Positions 51,163-59,594 of a stretch of DNA of 64,000 nucleotides are shown piece after piece. How positions within the stretch are numbered: position 1 is the first letter of the stretch; each line of letters opens with the position of its first letter. Source of the DNA: JAHDBG01 sp963922315 (GTDB lineage: Bacteria; Pseudomonadota; Gammaproteobacteria; Chromatiales; Chromatiaceae). The stretch spans positions 1 to 64,000 of the forward strand of contig CAWUID010000004.1 in assembly GCA_963922315.1 (NCBI GenBank). The letters run 5' to 3'. The notes beneath the pieces were generated by a model that saw nothing but the letters and a program-made list of their open reading frames with translations, ran no database searches and was not told the origin of the DNA. The translations under genes were made by a program, and so were the position numbers.

Positions 51163-54100
51163 ATGATGAAAACGATAAATTATCTGTTGGGGTTTGCTGC
51201 CGTTCTGGCGGCACCCTCTGTCCAGGCTGCCGTTTCCTGTCAATACGAAGTGGTCGACGAATGGAACCAGGCGTTTAAGGCAGAAGTTTCGATTGTGAAC
51301 ACCGGTGCGCCTTTTCAGAACTGGGAGCTATCCTGGTCCTGGGATGACGGTGCAACCTTTAACAATGGTTGGAATGCCACTTTTGATTGTGCTGCTGGTC
51401 GCTGTACGACCACACCTCCTGGTTGGAAGCCAACGATCCAGACAAATCAGACCTATACGTTTGGTTTTATTATGGATAAAGCAGGGCAGGCAGCGAACCA
51501 GAATGTTGTAGTGAATGGCGCTGTCTGTGGCGATGTTGTGACACCGTCACCAGCACCAACACCCACACCGGAAACATCTGATGTGTTGTGGCAGTTAGAT
51601 GGCGCACGTTCGTCACTACACTATGTTTCGATGAAAAAAGACCATGTTGCTGAAATCAACACCTTCCTGGCTGAATCCGGTCAGCCTGCGGCACTGAATG
51701 GTTCTATCTCGAACACCGGTGATGCGGTGTTTGCAATAGACCTGAATGATGTTGCCACCGGTATTGATATCCGTAACAGCCGCTTGCTGTCATTGTTATT
51801 TGAGACCGGGTTGCTGCCTACAGCCTATTTCCGTGCACAAGTGGATACGGCGGCGCTGACACAGATGGTGCCGGGTGATACCCGGTTTGTGACCCTGACC
51901 GGTGACTTCAGCTTGCATGGCATGCGACAAGCAGTGACAGCAGAAGTGCTGATTGCCAGAACATCAGCGAACGACTTGTCAGTTTCCACAGTGCAGCCGA
52001 TTCATATCGACAGCAAACAGTTTGACATGGCAGGTGGGATTGAAGCACTGCGGACGGTAGCGAACCTGAGTTCCATCGGTGAAGTGGTACCGGTTTATTT
52101 TAATCTGCATTATCAGGCAAATGCTGACACATCCGTGCAGCCAGTAGACATGCCGGTTGCACCGCAGGATCCGACGAATCTGACTGGCACCTTCAGTGCA
52201 GCGACGGCACAGGCAAATCTGGATTGGCAGGATAACAGCGCCAACGAAACCTTATTTCTGGTCAGACGTAAGCCGGTAGTGACCGATGGATACTGGCAGA
52301 CTGTTTCTGAGATGACGGCAAATACCACACGTCTGACTCAGGCATTGCCCGAAACAGGTGAATATGACTATAAGGTTGTTGCGTTAAACCAGGGTGTTCC
52401 ATCATTGCCGACGAATACAGAGCGGGTAACCGTTACTGAAGGTAATCAGGTTGCGCGTGGCGAACACCTGTACCAGCAGGATTGTGCTGGTTGCCATGGT
52501 GTAGAAGGTGAAGGCGTATCAGGTGCGCCGGCCTTAAATACCGAGCGTGATCTTGAGACTATGATTACGTACATCATAGATTTGATGCCACCTGCAAACC
52601 CAGGTTCATGTGATCGGCAGTGTGCTGAAGATCTAGCCGCCTTTATTCAGACCTTATGGGAGCAGGAGGTCGTTTGTGATATGAGCGGCGCGACCCATTA
52701 TGGTGCTCGCTTGTTAAAGATCCTGACCCGATCTGAATATCAGAACAGTATCGAAGATTTGCTAGGCGTTGATTTTGCAGCCGCAGAGGGTTTATCTGCC
52801 GACACCCAAGTGGGTTTCTTTAAGAATAATACGTATGCGGCGATTGTGCCGACTTCTTATAGCAACTACTTATTAGTAGCAGAAGAAATTGCACAATGGT
52901 CATCAGACCGCAATTTTGCTCCGGCACTGAACTGTGCCAGCTTTAATCAGGATTGTGCAGATCAGTTTATGACGAGTCTGGCACCTGACATATTCCGGCG
53001 TCCTCTGACAAATGATGAAGTCAGCCTGTACCAGGAGATGGCAAATGGTAGCTACACGAATGGCGATGTAAAACTGGGTATGCAAATGGCGTTGGAAGGT
53101 ATGTTGTCTGCACCGCAATTTTTGTATCGTCATGAACTCGGTGAAGCAAATCCGGCTAACTCAGCATTGGATGCAGATGCGTTTGAGTTGACCTCTTATG
53201 AAATGGCGACCTTCCTGGCTTATACTTTTACCGGATCAACCCCGGATCAAACGTTGCTGAATGCCGCTGCCCGGGACGAATTGCGCACTGAAGCACAGAT
53301 TGTACAGCAGGCACAACGTCTGGCTGGTGATGCAAAGTTGGTGATGAGCGATTTTGTTGGTAGTTGGCTGGGTACGGCAGGACTGGAGATTGCAGCTAAA
53401 GATCCGGTTGCCTGGCCTGGCTTCAGTGATCTAGTGCCGCACCTGAAGGACGAGATCAACGAAACCTTCGCTCATATCATGCTGGAGCCAACGGAACAGT
53501 TTGCCTCATTGTATGCAGGTGACTATACCTTCCTGAATGAAACATTAGCCCGGCATTATGGTATCAATGGTGTGACTGGTAACGATATGCAGCAAGTGAG
53601 TACCACTGATCGGGGCGGTATTCTGGCAAACGGAGCCTTTATGGCGCGCTGGGGTGAATCGGTAGAAAGCTCGCCGATTTTGCGTTCGGTGCGGGTGCGT
53701 CGCCGCATGTTGTGTCAGGAACAGCCAGATCCACCAGCAGGCACCTTTGCTGCACGGGAAGTAAAACTGGCGGAGCTATCCAGCTTTCTGCAGGATCCGG
53801 CAACGACTAACCGTCTGAAATATCATCGCCTGACCGAAGATGTTCCCTGTACCAGTTGCCATCTGCAATATATCAATCCACTGGGCTTCGGGATGGAAGA
53901 TTTTGATACAGTGGGTCGCATCAGGACGCATGATTTGAATGGCAATACAGTTGATGCGTCAGGCACGCTGTACGCGCCGTTAAAATATAGTCATGTTAAT
54001 GAGTCAGAACCCTTCATGGGTTCCCATGGCCTGGGGTCGGTGTTGAGTGGTTTGTCGTCAGCACAGCGTTGTCTGCCGAAACAGTTATTCCGCTATTTTG

Positions 54101-54294
54101 TTGGTATTGGCGACCAGGAGATTAACAGTGCTAATCCAGACGGACCACAACTGAGTGACGATGAAAAAACGGGCTATGCATGCGCGGTTGACGATCTGAC
54201 TGACGCGATGCTGAACCAGAGTCCCAGGACCATGCTGGAGGCGTTTGGCTCGCTGGATGTGATTCGTTACCGGAAAGCCTGGTCTCGCCAGTAA
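51163..54294 (+). CDS. Secreted CBM2-YceI-cytochrome c-PSD/PSCyt protein
   Basis: About 1043 residues. Signal peptide ending VQAA; a CBM2 module (Cys-bounded, DEWNQAFKAEVSIVN, ending VNGAVCG); a Pro/Thr linker; a YceI-like domain (WQLDGARSSLHYVSMKKDHVAE, IDLNDVATGIDIRNSRLLSLLFE); an FN3-like segment; and a c-type heme motif CAGCH near residue 440. Then come the PSD/PSCyt domains known from planctomycetes (DUF1587/1595/1592/1588/1585): LTRSEYQNSIEDLLGVD, FRRPLTNDEVSLYQEM, FLYRHELG, SSPILRSVRVRRRMLCQ, a second CxxCH in VPCTSCHLQYINPLGFGMEDFD, and LPKQLFRYFVG. I chose the ATG at 51163 after GGGAGGA. It probably works outside the cell with the next gene, binding polysaccharide and carrying electrons. 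That role is inference. Confidence 0.87.
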   Translation: MMKTINYLLGFAAVLAAPSVQAAVSCQYEVVDEWNQAFKAEVSIVNTGAPFQNWELSWSWDDGATFNNGWNATFDCAAGRCTTTPPGWKPTIQTNQTYTFGFIMDKAGQAANQNVVVNGAVCGDVVTPSPAPTPTPETSDVLWQLDGARSSLHYVSMKKDHVAEINTFLAESGQPAALNGSISNTGDAVFAIDLNDVATGIDIRNSRLLSLLFETGLLPTAYFRAQVDTAALTQMVPGDTRFVTLTGDFSLHGMRQAVTAEVLIARTSANDLSVSTVQPIHIDSKQFDMAGGIEALRTVANLSSIGEVVPVYFNLHYQANADTSVQPVDMPVAPQDPTNLTGTFSAATAQANLDWQDNSANETLFLVRRKPVVTDGYWQTVSEMTANTTRLTQALPETGEYDYKVVALNQGVPSLPTNTERVTVTEGNQVARGEHLYQQDCAGCHGVEGEGVSGAPALNTERDLETMITYIIDLMPPANPGSCDRQCAEDLAAFIQTLWEQEVVCDMSGATHYGARLLKILTRSEYQNSIEDLLGVDFAAAEGLSADTQVGFFKNNTYAAIVPTSYSNYLLVAEEIAQWSSDRNFAPALNCASFNQDCADQFMTSLAPDIFRRPLTNDEVSLYQEMANGSYTNGDVKLGMQMALEGMLSAPQFLYRHELGEANPANSALDADAFELTSYEMATFLAYTFTGSTPDQTLLNAAARDELRTEAQIVQQAQRLAGDAKLVMSDFVGSWLGTAGLEIAAKDPVAWPGFSDLVPHLKDEINETFAHIMLEPTEQFASLYAGDYTFLNETLARHYGINGVTGNDMQQVSTTDRGGILANGAFMARWGESVESSPILRSVRVRRRMLCQEQPDPPAGTFAAREVKLAELSSFLQDPATTNRLKYHRLTEDVPCTSCHLQYINPLGFGMEDFDTVGRIRTHDLNGNTVDASGTLYAPLKYSHVNESEPFMGSHGLGSVLSGLSSAQRCLPKQLFRYFVGIGDQEINSANPDGPQLSDDEKTGYACAVDDLTDAMLNQSPRTMLEAFGSLDVIRYRKAWSRQ

Positions 54295-54319
54295 TACTCT
54301 GAATCTGAGGAAGTGAACG

Positions 54320-55546
54320 ATGGACAACCGAAACATAATCGATAACACACGTCGTAACCTGCTGAAGAGCTTTGTGGCGTCGGGTATTTCCAAGGCACTA
54401 ATCAGCAGTTCTCCCCTGATTTCCGGGGTATTGCTGACCCGGCAGGCTGAAGCGCAAGGCATAGGTGGCCCGAACAAATCAGTGGTGATTTATGTGCCAG
54501 GTGGTGGTATCCACAGCCAGTGGGCGCCAACCGGGGCTGGCGAGGGTATGATGTTGGGGCCTATGTCTGGCGGCTATCAGAATGTCAAGACCGAGTGCAA
54601 CTTTCTATTGAATATGTCGCATGAAAATGCTGGTCATGGCAGGATGCCGCGCCTGCTATCTAATCGCTGGGGTAGCGCAGATACCTATGATGTGCTGATG
54701 GGTAAACAATTGGGTGGAGATCTGCCGTTTACCTATATCAACCTGGGAGTACACAGTAACGGCCAGGGTTATATGACCCATGAGGGGAATACGGCGATAC
54801 CATTTGAGGATAATCCGTTTACGGCTTTCCGGCTGTTATTTGGCACGAACACGGGTGGCAATAGCAAAACGCCGATATTGGATGCACATGCTGAGGCAGT
54901 GAATGCAATCAAAAATAAATTGGCTGGCTACGAAGTGGCACGCCTCAATGATCATCTGGACGCGATTGCTGACACGCAACGCCGTCTGAATGAGCTGGCC
55001 GGTGGTAGCAGTTGCGCCACGACCCCGGACGGTACGGAATTTCCTCTGACCCACGACACTTTCAGTCAGCAAGCACGGTTACAGGCAGATATTGCTGTTG
55101 CAGCTTTGCAGTGCCAGCTTACCAGCTCTGTTTCTATTGCATTTGGTAATCACCAGTGCGAGTTTCGAATTCCGGAGCTGAACTATACAGGCAACTACCA
55201 TCAGTCAATTCACGGTGGCAGTAACGGTCAGGCGAATTATCCGGATTATGCTGAGGTACGTAACCACCTTGGCAGCTTGTCTGCATATCTCATTCAACGA
55301 TTGCAGGAAGCGAATATCCTGGATAGCACCGTCGTTGTAGAAACGACCGATATGGGCAACGCTGACACGCACGGTGCCAGCGATGTACCACTGATGATCG
55401 CTGGTGGAGGAAGTGCCATCCAGCGCGGCACTACCACCGCAACTGGTGGCAGCTATAATCAACTTGATGTGTTACACACAGCGGCGGCGGCTTGTGGTGT
55501 TACACTGGGCTTTGGTCAGATCATCCCTGGCGTGCTGGCTGCCTGA
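54320..55546 (+). CDS. Tat-exported DUF1552 protein
   Basis: A 408-residue protein with a twin-arginine signal (NTRRNLLKSFVASG, then a hydrophobic stretch ending RQAEAQ). The rest matches DUF1552: YVPGGGIHSQWAPTG, LLNMSHENAGHG, FRLLFG, NHLDAI-like LNDHLDAIADTQRRLNEL, ADIAVAALQCQLTSSVSIAFG, YHQSIHGG and VVVETTDMGN. DUF1552 proteins are nearly always encoded directly after a DUF1592/1588-type cytochrome protein, as here (25-base gap). The function is unknown; relation to the sulfatase-like DUF1501 group is likely. It is the last gene of the CBM2 cluster. Confidence 0.9.
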   Translation: MDNRNIIDNTRRNLLKSFVASGISKALISSSPLISGVLLTRQAEAQGIGGPNKSVVIYVPGGGIHSQWAPTGAGEGMMLGPMSGGYQNVKTECNFLLNMSHENAGHGRMPRLLSNRWGSADTYDVLMGKQLGGDLPFTYINLGVHSNGQGYMTHEGNTAIPFEDNPFTAFRLLFGTNTGGNSKTPILDAHAEAVNAIKNKLAGYEVARLNDHLDAIADTQRRLNELAGGSSCATTPDGTEFPLTHDTFSQQARLQADIAVAALQCQLTSSVSIAFGNHQCEFRIPELNYTGNYHQSIHGGSNGQANYPDYAEVRNHLGSLSAYLIQRLQEANILDSTVVVETTDMGNADTHGASDVPLMIAGGGSAIQRGTTTATGGSYNQLDVLHTAAAACGVTLGFGQIIPGVLAA

Positions 55547-55586
55547 TGAAGTTGTCGCTCGCCATATTTAGCTGAGCTAAAGATGA

Positions 55587-55628
55587 TTTAGAAAAAGATT
55601 TTTTGAATCGGATTTTATAGTTTTCCAT
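55587..55628 (-). pseudogene. RelE/ParE-type toxin gene, 5' fragment only
   Basis: An ATG overlapping the end of the antitoxin relic opens MENYKIRFKKSFSK, the typical start of RelE-type toxins paired with this antitoxin family. After about 14 codons the similarity is lost and the frame runs into the 3' end of the DUF1552 gene on the other strand. The rest of the toxin gene is absent. Confidence 0.6.
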
Positions 55629-55842
55629 GGCATTTTAAATCTTTCAGCAACTCCTCATAGCTTAATGTCGGCTCCGTTGCGCGTTCTTCAAAAGCGTTCA
55701 AATCTTCCTGATCCTCTTCATTAACAAATTCGGAAAGGGATTGATTCGTATATGCGGTTTTAGTACGCAGCGCATTGTAAATATCTGGTTCAAAGTAAAC
55801 CATTGATTTTTTTTCGGTTGGTTCATAAGAAAAGATCCCCAA
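55615..55842 (-). pseudogene. RHH-type antitoxin relic with internal deletion
   Basis: About 75 codons: FSYEPTEKKSMVYFEPDIYNALRTKTAYTNQSLSEFVNE joined directly to EDQEDLNAFEERATEPTLSYEELLKDLKCHGKL. Members of this antitoxin family that I recall have about 7 more residues (of the type AVRLALR) between VNE and EDQ, completing the ribbon-helix-helix second helix. The frame has only a TTG start at 55842; the nearby ATGs are in another frame. Together with the truncated toxin it marks a dead toxin-antitoxin locus. Confidence 0.65.
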
Positions 55843-55913
55843 ATCATTGACGGGCTACATCTACATTCAGGACAGAATAAATTTCGCACCTATCACCAAG
55901 TGATCCACCATAC

Positions 55914-56441
55914 TTACGGTGTGATATCGCGTACCAGCCGGATGCGTTTTTTATCCTGACGGTCTCCGTAGATAAAGACACCATCGGCAAAATCCAGAAA
56001 CCAGGCATAATGCGGGTAAAACCGATAGGTTGAAGATGACCAGACATGCCCGATGCCATTGTCGGGAAATAATGTCAGGTTAATGGCAGGCTGGCTGCAT
56101 TGCAGCTCAACTAAAGATGCCAATTCACGGATATTCGGTAGCCGCCAGTCCTGATATCCGCCAAGCCGGGTTTGTGGTGTTTCCTGTGCCAGATATAACA
56201 GTGCTTCTGCCCAGGAAAGTTGTTCAGCCGTTCCGGTGCTGCAATCTTTGCCTTGTTGCCCGACCAGACAGCGTTGCCACATGAGTCCGGTCGTTTGGTC
56301 AGTCAGTGTGCCATCCTGATGCTGTACAAACTGATCGGTTGGTGTTGCAGCGAGGGTACTGTTGGGTTGGCATACCTGGGCACTGAGTACACTGGTGGTA
56401 TACAGGCAGAAGCAGCCGATACAAAGTAGATATTGTTTCAT
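55914..56441 (-). CDS. Secreted Lcl/DUF1566-domain protein
   Basis: A 175-residue protein with a signal peptide (about 1-20, ending SVLSAQ) and one DUF1566 (Lcl C-terminal) domain: DGTLTDQTTGLMWQRC, LSWAEALLYLAQ, GGYQDWRLPNIRELASLVE, VWSSSTYRFYPHYAWFLDFADG and IRLVRDI. The domain is found in surface and adhesion proteins, including the Legionella collagen-like protein. Its start overlaps the stop of the larger DUF1566 gene upstream, so the pair is translationally coupled and possibly forms one surface assembly. Confidence 0.87.
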   Translation of the reverse strand: MKQYLLCIGCFCLYTTSVLSAQVCQPNSTLAATPTDQFVQHQDGTLTDQTTGLMWQRCLVGQQGKDCSTGTAEQLSWAEALLYLAQETPQTRLGGYQDWRLPNIRELASLVELQCSQPAINLTLFPDNGIGHVWSSSTYRFYPHYAWFLDFADGVFIYGDRQDKKRIRLVRDITP

Positions 56442-57280
56442 CGTTGGATATCCCGGACGAGTCTGACAGGTTGAGTGTCTGTTTTGCGGATCGGACTGGC
56501 ATAGCCAAATTCAAACTGAATTGCCCAGGCTTCTATCGGGCGCCCCGCGACCGGATTCGCAGTCCAGTAAAATGTGTCCAGCGTCTGCGGAAAATAGTTC
56601 TGTTCTATAGCAGGTTGTGATGCCCCGAAGTGGATCAGGCTGGTTAACTCGGCACGTGTCGGCACCCGCCAGTCCTGAAATCCACACAATCCTTGCTTAT
56701 TCACCCGACTGACAAATTGTTCGATATGGCAATAACTGCGTGGTTTACCGGATGTATAGCCAGTGCAATGTGCGCCATGCCGATTCCAGTCACCAATATT
56801 CCCTCCGTTCATAGTCGGGTTTGAGTGATACCAGGTAAATCTGTCGCTAACCGAGTGCAGATGATCTGGTATTTTACGTTTTACTTCCCACATCAGACCA
56901 CTTACTTCATCTGTCACACAATCCCACTCAGCCGTCTCTGGGGGTAGGTTCTCGCCAGACGCACCAATTTTCTGGTAGCTGAATACGGATGCAGTCTGTT
57001 GTGTGTTCGCGCTCAGCCCGGTGGAACAATCCTGTTGCTGAATAAAGCTTTCAGCCTGATCCTGACTGACGTTAAACGAAGTAATTTTTGCGGTACAGTC
57101 GGTATGAGTCCCTTGCGGGTAGTCACCACCATACTGAATACCGGTGTCATTAAGCCGTGGTGTTGCTTCACCTGCGTAAACAACGGATATCAGCAGATGA
57201 CAACTGAGAAGCAATCCGGCATATTTCAATGTCGCATATGCCGCTGTAGCGTGTTGAGAAGTTATTTTTAGAGCAAACAT
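56438..57280 (-). CDS. Secreted Lcl/DUF1566-domain protein, larger paralogue
   Basis: A 280-residue protein. Hydrophobic N-terminal segment (about 18-36, LKYAGLLLSCHLLISVVYAGE) acting as a signal peptide; then a Cys-containing region with TAKITSF and QQDCSTGLSANTQQ; then the DUF1566 core EVSGLMWEVKR, GLCGFQDWRVPTRAELTSLIHFG, FPQTLDTFYWTANPVAGRPIEAWAIQFEFG and PVRLVRDIQR. The closing VRLVRDI block is shared with the smaller neighbour. Function unknown beyond likely cell-surface location. Confidence 0.86.
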   Translation of the reverse strand: MFALKITSQHATAAYATLKYAGLLLSCHLLISVVYAGEATPRLNDTGIQYGGDYPQGTHTDCTAKITSFNVSQDQAESFIQQQDCSTGLSANTQQTASVFSYQKIGASGENLPPETAEWDCVTDEVSGLMWEVKRKIPDHLHSVSDRFTWYHSNPTMNGGNIGDWNRHGAHCTGYTSGKPRSYCHIEQFVSRVNKQGLCGFQDWRVPTRAELTSLIHFGASQPAIEQNYFPQTLDTFYWTANPVAGRPIEAWAIQFEFGYASPIRKTDTQPVRLVRDIQR

Positions 57281-57339
57281 CTATTCATCCGGTCAGGGTT
57301 ATGGCGGTAGAAACCAGGTTGTGTTGTTGGGGTACGAAG

Positions 57340-57777
57340 CTATTTAGTGCAAAAGTCAGACAATAAAATACGTTGCATATTGTCAGGAACACTAATACCA
57401 GCATCATTTGTCAAAAACAGGTTACAACCTTCATTCATAGCTGTCGCTATGTGAAGTGCATCAGGAGTTTTCATTCCAGTTTCTCCACGTAAAATCCCTG
57501 CGTGGATAGCTACATTCTTAGAAATTCTAACGATCTCAAAATTGTCCAAAAAATCAATTATATATTCAATAGCTTCTTGATTATTCTGCCTTGCATGATA
57601 AGGCAGTATTTCGGTGTAAATCAGATCGCTACTAAAAACCCTGATCTGGTTAATGGTAATGAGTCTTCTTATATCGTCCAGAGCTTCAATATATGTTTCA
57701 TTTCCTTCTAACAAGTAGATAAAGATATTAGTGTCAAAATAAACATCATTTTCTTTCAGTACTTCAATTAATTCCAC
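57340..57777 (-). CDS. PIN-domain toxin (VapC-like)
   Basis: A 145-residue PIN ribonuclease. The acidic active-site residues are visible: Asp in VYFDTNIFIYLLEG, Glu in IYTEILPY, Asp in KTPDALHIATAM and Asp in FLTNDAGI. The start overlaps the end of the AbrB-like antitoxin gene by 10 bases, the classic type II toxin-antitoxin layout. The target RNA is unknown. All catalytic residues look intact, so the module is probably active. Confidence 0.88.
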   Translation of the reverse strand: MELIEVLKENDVYFDTNIFIYLLEGNETYIEALDDIRRLITINQIRVFSSDLIYTEILPYHARQNNQEAIEYIIDFLDNFEIVRISKNVAIHAGILRGETGMKTPDALHIATAMNEGCNLFLTNDAGISVPDNMQRILLSDFCTK

Positions 57778-58052
57778 GAGGCGCGTTCGTTACGGATATA
57801 TGCATCTATTTCTTTAACTGAACCAAAAATTCCTCTCATTGAACCTATATATTCAGAAATATCAAGACTTTTTCTTTGAGGGATTTCTTTTGTGACAGGC
57901 GCCATTTTTTCAAGCGTCATAATAATCTTATTATTTTTAACCTCAAAGTTGAAAATATCGCCTTTATCTGCATGTACCTGATTGCAGATAGCCATAGGAA
58001 CTGTTATTTGCCTTTTATCTTTTAGCGTTGCCAATGGCATTTTTGACCTCAT
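57768..58052 (-). CDS. AbrB/SpoVT-type antitoxin
   Basis: A 94-residue protein with the swapped-hairpin AbrB DNA-binding domain: MPLATLKDKRQITVPMAICNQVHADKGDIFNFEVKNNKIIM. The C-terminal tail (DISEYIGSMRGIFGSVKEIDAYIRNERASW) is the likely toxin-binding part. ATG at 58052 or 58040; the latter has AGG a few bases upstream. It overlaps the PIN toxin gene and probably autoregulates the pair. Confidence 0.86.
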   Translation of the reverse strand: MRSKMPLATLKDKRQITVPMAICNQVHADKGDIFNFEVKNNKIIMTLEKMAPVTKEIPQRKSLDISEYIGSMRGIFGSVKEIDAYIRNERASWN

Positions 58053-58114
58053 AAGACTTGTGGTTAAAAATTAGTCATCGCATTGTGGTATGGAAGTACG
58101 ATTTTTGTCATTTC

Positions 58115-58222
58115 ATGAGTTTGATTTGTGACTGCTTTTGGTTAGTGGGCAGCGGTGTGAAATTACAAAGTAAGACCATAATTCGTAAATTATGATTTGG
58201 TGCCGATAGTTCAAAAACAGGT
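58115..58222. mobile_element. Diverged second copy of the MITE-like element
   Basis: Aligned by eye to 2640-2755, shared blocks are TTGTGACTGCTT (58125-58136), TTAGTG..CAGCG, AAGTAA, TTATGATTTgGTGCC and AGTTC. Overall identity is roughly two-thirds to three-quarters. The outer ends are degraded, the terminal inverted repeat is only partly recognisable, and I see no target duplication. It fills most of the 185-base gap between the AbrB antitoxin and rnt. Confidence 0.6.
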
Positions 58223-58237
58223 TCTTGCGGCTTGATA

Positions 58238-58870
58238 TCAGTTTGCATTACATTCAAGTTGTTGCCAGCGATTGACGATGTGACAGAACAGGTGTGCAGT
58301 CTGGGTGGCATCATATTGTGCACCATGTGCCTGACTCGCATCCCAGGTCAGTCCGGCCATGCGACTGGCGCGGGCCAGGACTGTCTGCCCATACATCAGC
58401 GCACTCAGGCTGACAGTATCCAGTGTGCTGAAGGGGTGAAACGGATTACGTTTACTCCGGGTACGGTCAACTGCGGCATTGATGAAGCTGAGGTCAAATG
58501 CGGCATTGTGTCCGACCAGAATGGCACGTTTGCAGCCGCTGGCTTTGACTGCCTGGCGGATTGGGCGAAATATCAGGGTCAGTGCTTCTTTTTCATCAAC
58601 TGCCTGACGCAAAGGATTATCTGGCTGGATCTGGTTGAAGTGTAATGCTTCCGGATCCAACTGTGCACCCGGAAAGGGTGTCACTTGTGCGCAGTGTGGT
58701 TCTGTCGGGTGCAGTACTCCCGCAGCATCCTGCCAGAGTGGGATGGCGGCGATCTCCAGCAGGGCATCGGTGGTTGGGTTAAATCCGCCTGTTTCAACAT
58801 CCACGACAACCGGCAGGTAGCCACGAAAACGTGTTGCTATTCTGGGGTGATACGGGAGCGGATCAGTCAT
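58238..58870 (-). CDS. rnt: Ribonuclease T
   Basis: About 210 residues; DEDD-family 3'-5' exoribonuclease that trims tRNA and other stable RNAs. Seen: RFRGYLPVVVDVETGGFNPTTDALLEIAAIPL (first acidic residues), LHFNQIQPDNPLRQAV, KASGCKRAILVGHNAAFDLSFI, KRNPFHPFSTLDTVSLSALMYGQTVLARA and AHGAQYDATQTAHLFCHIVNRW (final His and Asp). These match RNase T rather than the DNA polymerase epsilon subunit. I chose the ATG at 58870 (MTDPLPYHP), which overlaps the mlaA stop by 8 bases; an upstream ATG in the same frame exists at 58894. Confidence 0.95.
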   Translation of the reverse strand: MTDPLPYHPRIATRFRGYLPVVVDVETGGFNPTTDALLEIAAIPLWQDAAGVLHPTEPHCAQVTPFPGAQLDPEALHFNQIQPDNPLRQAVDEKEALTLIFRPIRQAVKASGCKRAILVGHNAAFDLSFINAAVDRTRSKRNPFHPFSTLDTVSLSALMYGQTVLARASRMAGLTWDASQAHGAQYDATQTAHLFCHIVNRWQQLECNAN

Positions 58871-59591
58871 ATAAGAGATCGTCATCCCAGTCATCCGGTG
58901 CTATCCCGGCTCCGTCCCGGATGACTGATGCCTGCCGTTGCAGATACGCATCCCGGACAAAGCTATACGGGTCCAGCGCCTGATCGACTAATCGATCAAG
59001 TGGTAGCAGGTCAGCACGCTGATCTATCAGGCCCAGGCTGCGTAATGTATATTTAGGCGCCTCATTCGGTAGCATATTCAGTGGTTCAGTCCACCAGTCG
59101 GTCAGACGTCCTGCCAGGCTCCGGATGCTGCCAGGTCCCAGTACTGGCAACACCAGATAAGGGCCAGACTGGATACCCCAGACGCCGAGTGTCTGCGCAA
59201 AGTCTTCCTGGTATTGTGGCCAGCCGAGTGGGGTAGCGACATCCAGCAAGCCAGCGAGTCCGGCAGTACTGTTCAGGGCAAAGCGTACTGCCGTTTGTCC
59301 GGCCACATCGGGTTTGTTTTGTAACAGGCTATTCAGGAATGTTGTCAGGCTGTTCAGGTTGTTGAAGAAATGGCTGATACTCTGATTAACCGGTGTTGGC
59401 ACAATCTGCTGATAACCCCGGCTGAGCGGGCGCAGCATATATTGATCCAGTGTTTCATTGAAGGCATAAATATGGCGGTTGAGGTCTTCGTAGGGATCGC
59501 GTGTATCGCTGAATTCAGCATCCAGACTAGCGCAGGCGGTGACACTTAAAAACAGAATAACGCAACAAATGTACCGTACGATGTGGAGCAT
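58863..59591 (-). CDS. mlaA: Outer-membrane phospholipid-transport lipoprotein MlaA (VacJ)
   Basis: A 242-residue lipoprotein: signal peptide with lipobox LSVTAC (Cys about residue 20), then DPYEDLNRHIYAFNETLDQYMLRPLSRGYQ, the hallmark NxLNSLLQNKP region, FALNSTAGLAGLLDVAT, EDFAQTLGVWGIQSGPYLVLPVLGPGSIRSLAG and RADLLPLDRLVDQALDPYSFVRDAYLQRQ. It extracts misplaced phospholipids from the outer leaflet. The mlaBCDEF genes are not in the window. It is followed by rnt with an 8-base overlap. Confidence 0.97.
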   Translation of the reverse strand: MLHIVRYICCVILFLSVTACASLDAEFSDTRDPYEDLNRHIYAFNETLDQYMLRPLSRGYQQIVPTPVNQSISHFFNNLNSLTTFLNSLLQNKPDVAGQTAVRFALNSTAGLAGLLDVATPLGWPQYQEDFAQTLGVWGIQSGPYLVLPVLGPGSIRSLAGRLTDWWTEPLNMLPNEAPKYTLRSLGLIDQRADLLPLDRLVDQALDPYSFVRDAYLQRQASVIRDGAGIAPDDWDDDLLYD

Positions 59592-59594
59592 GAG

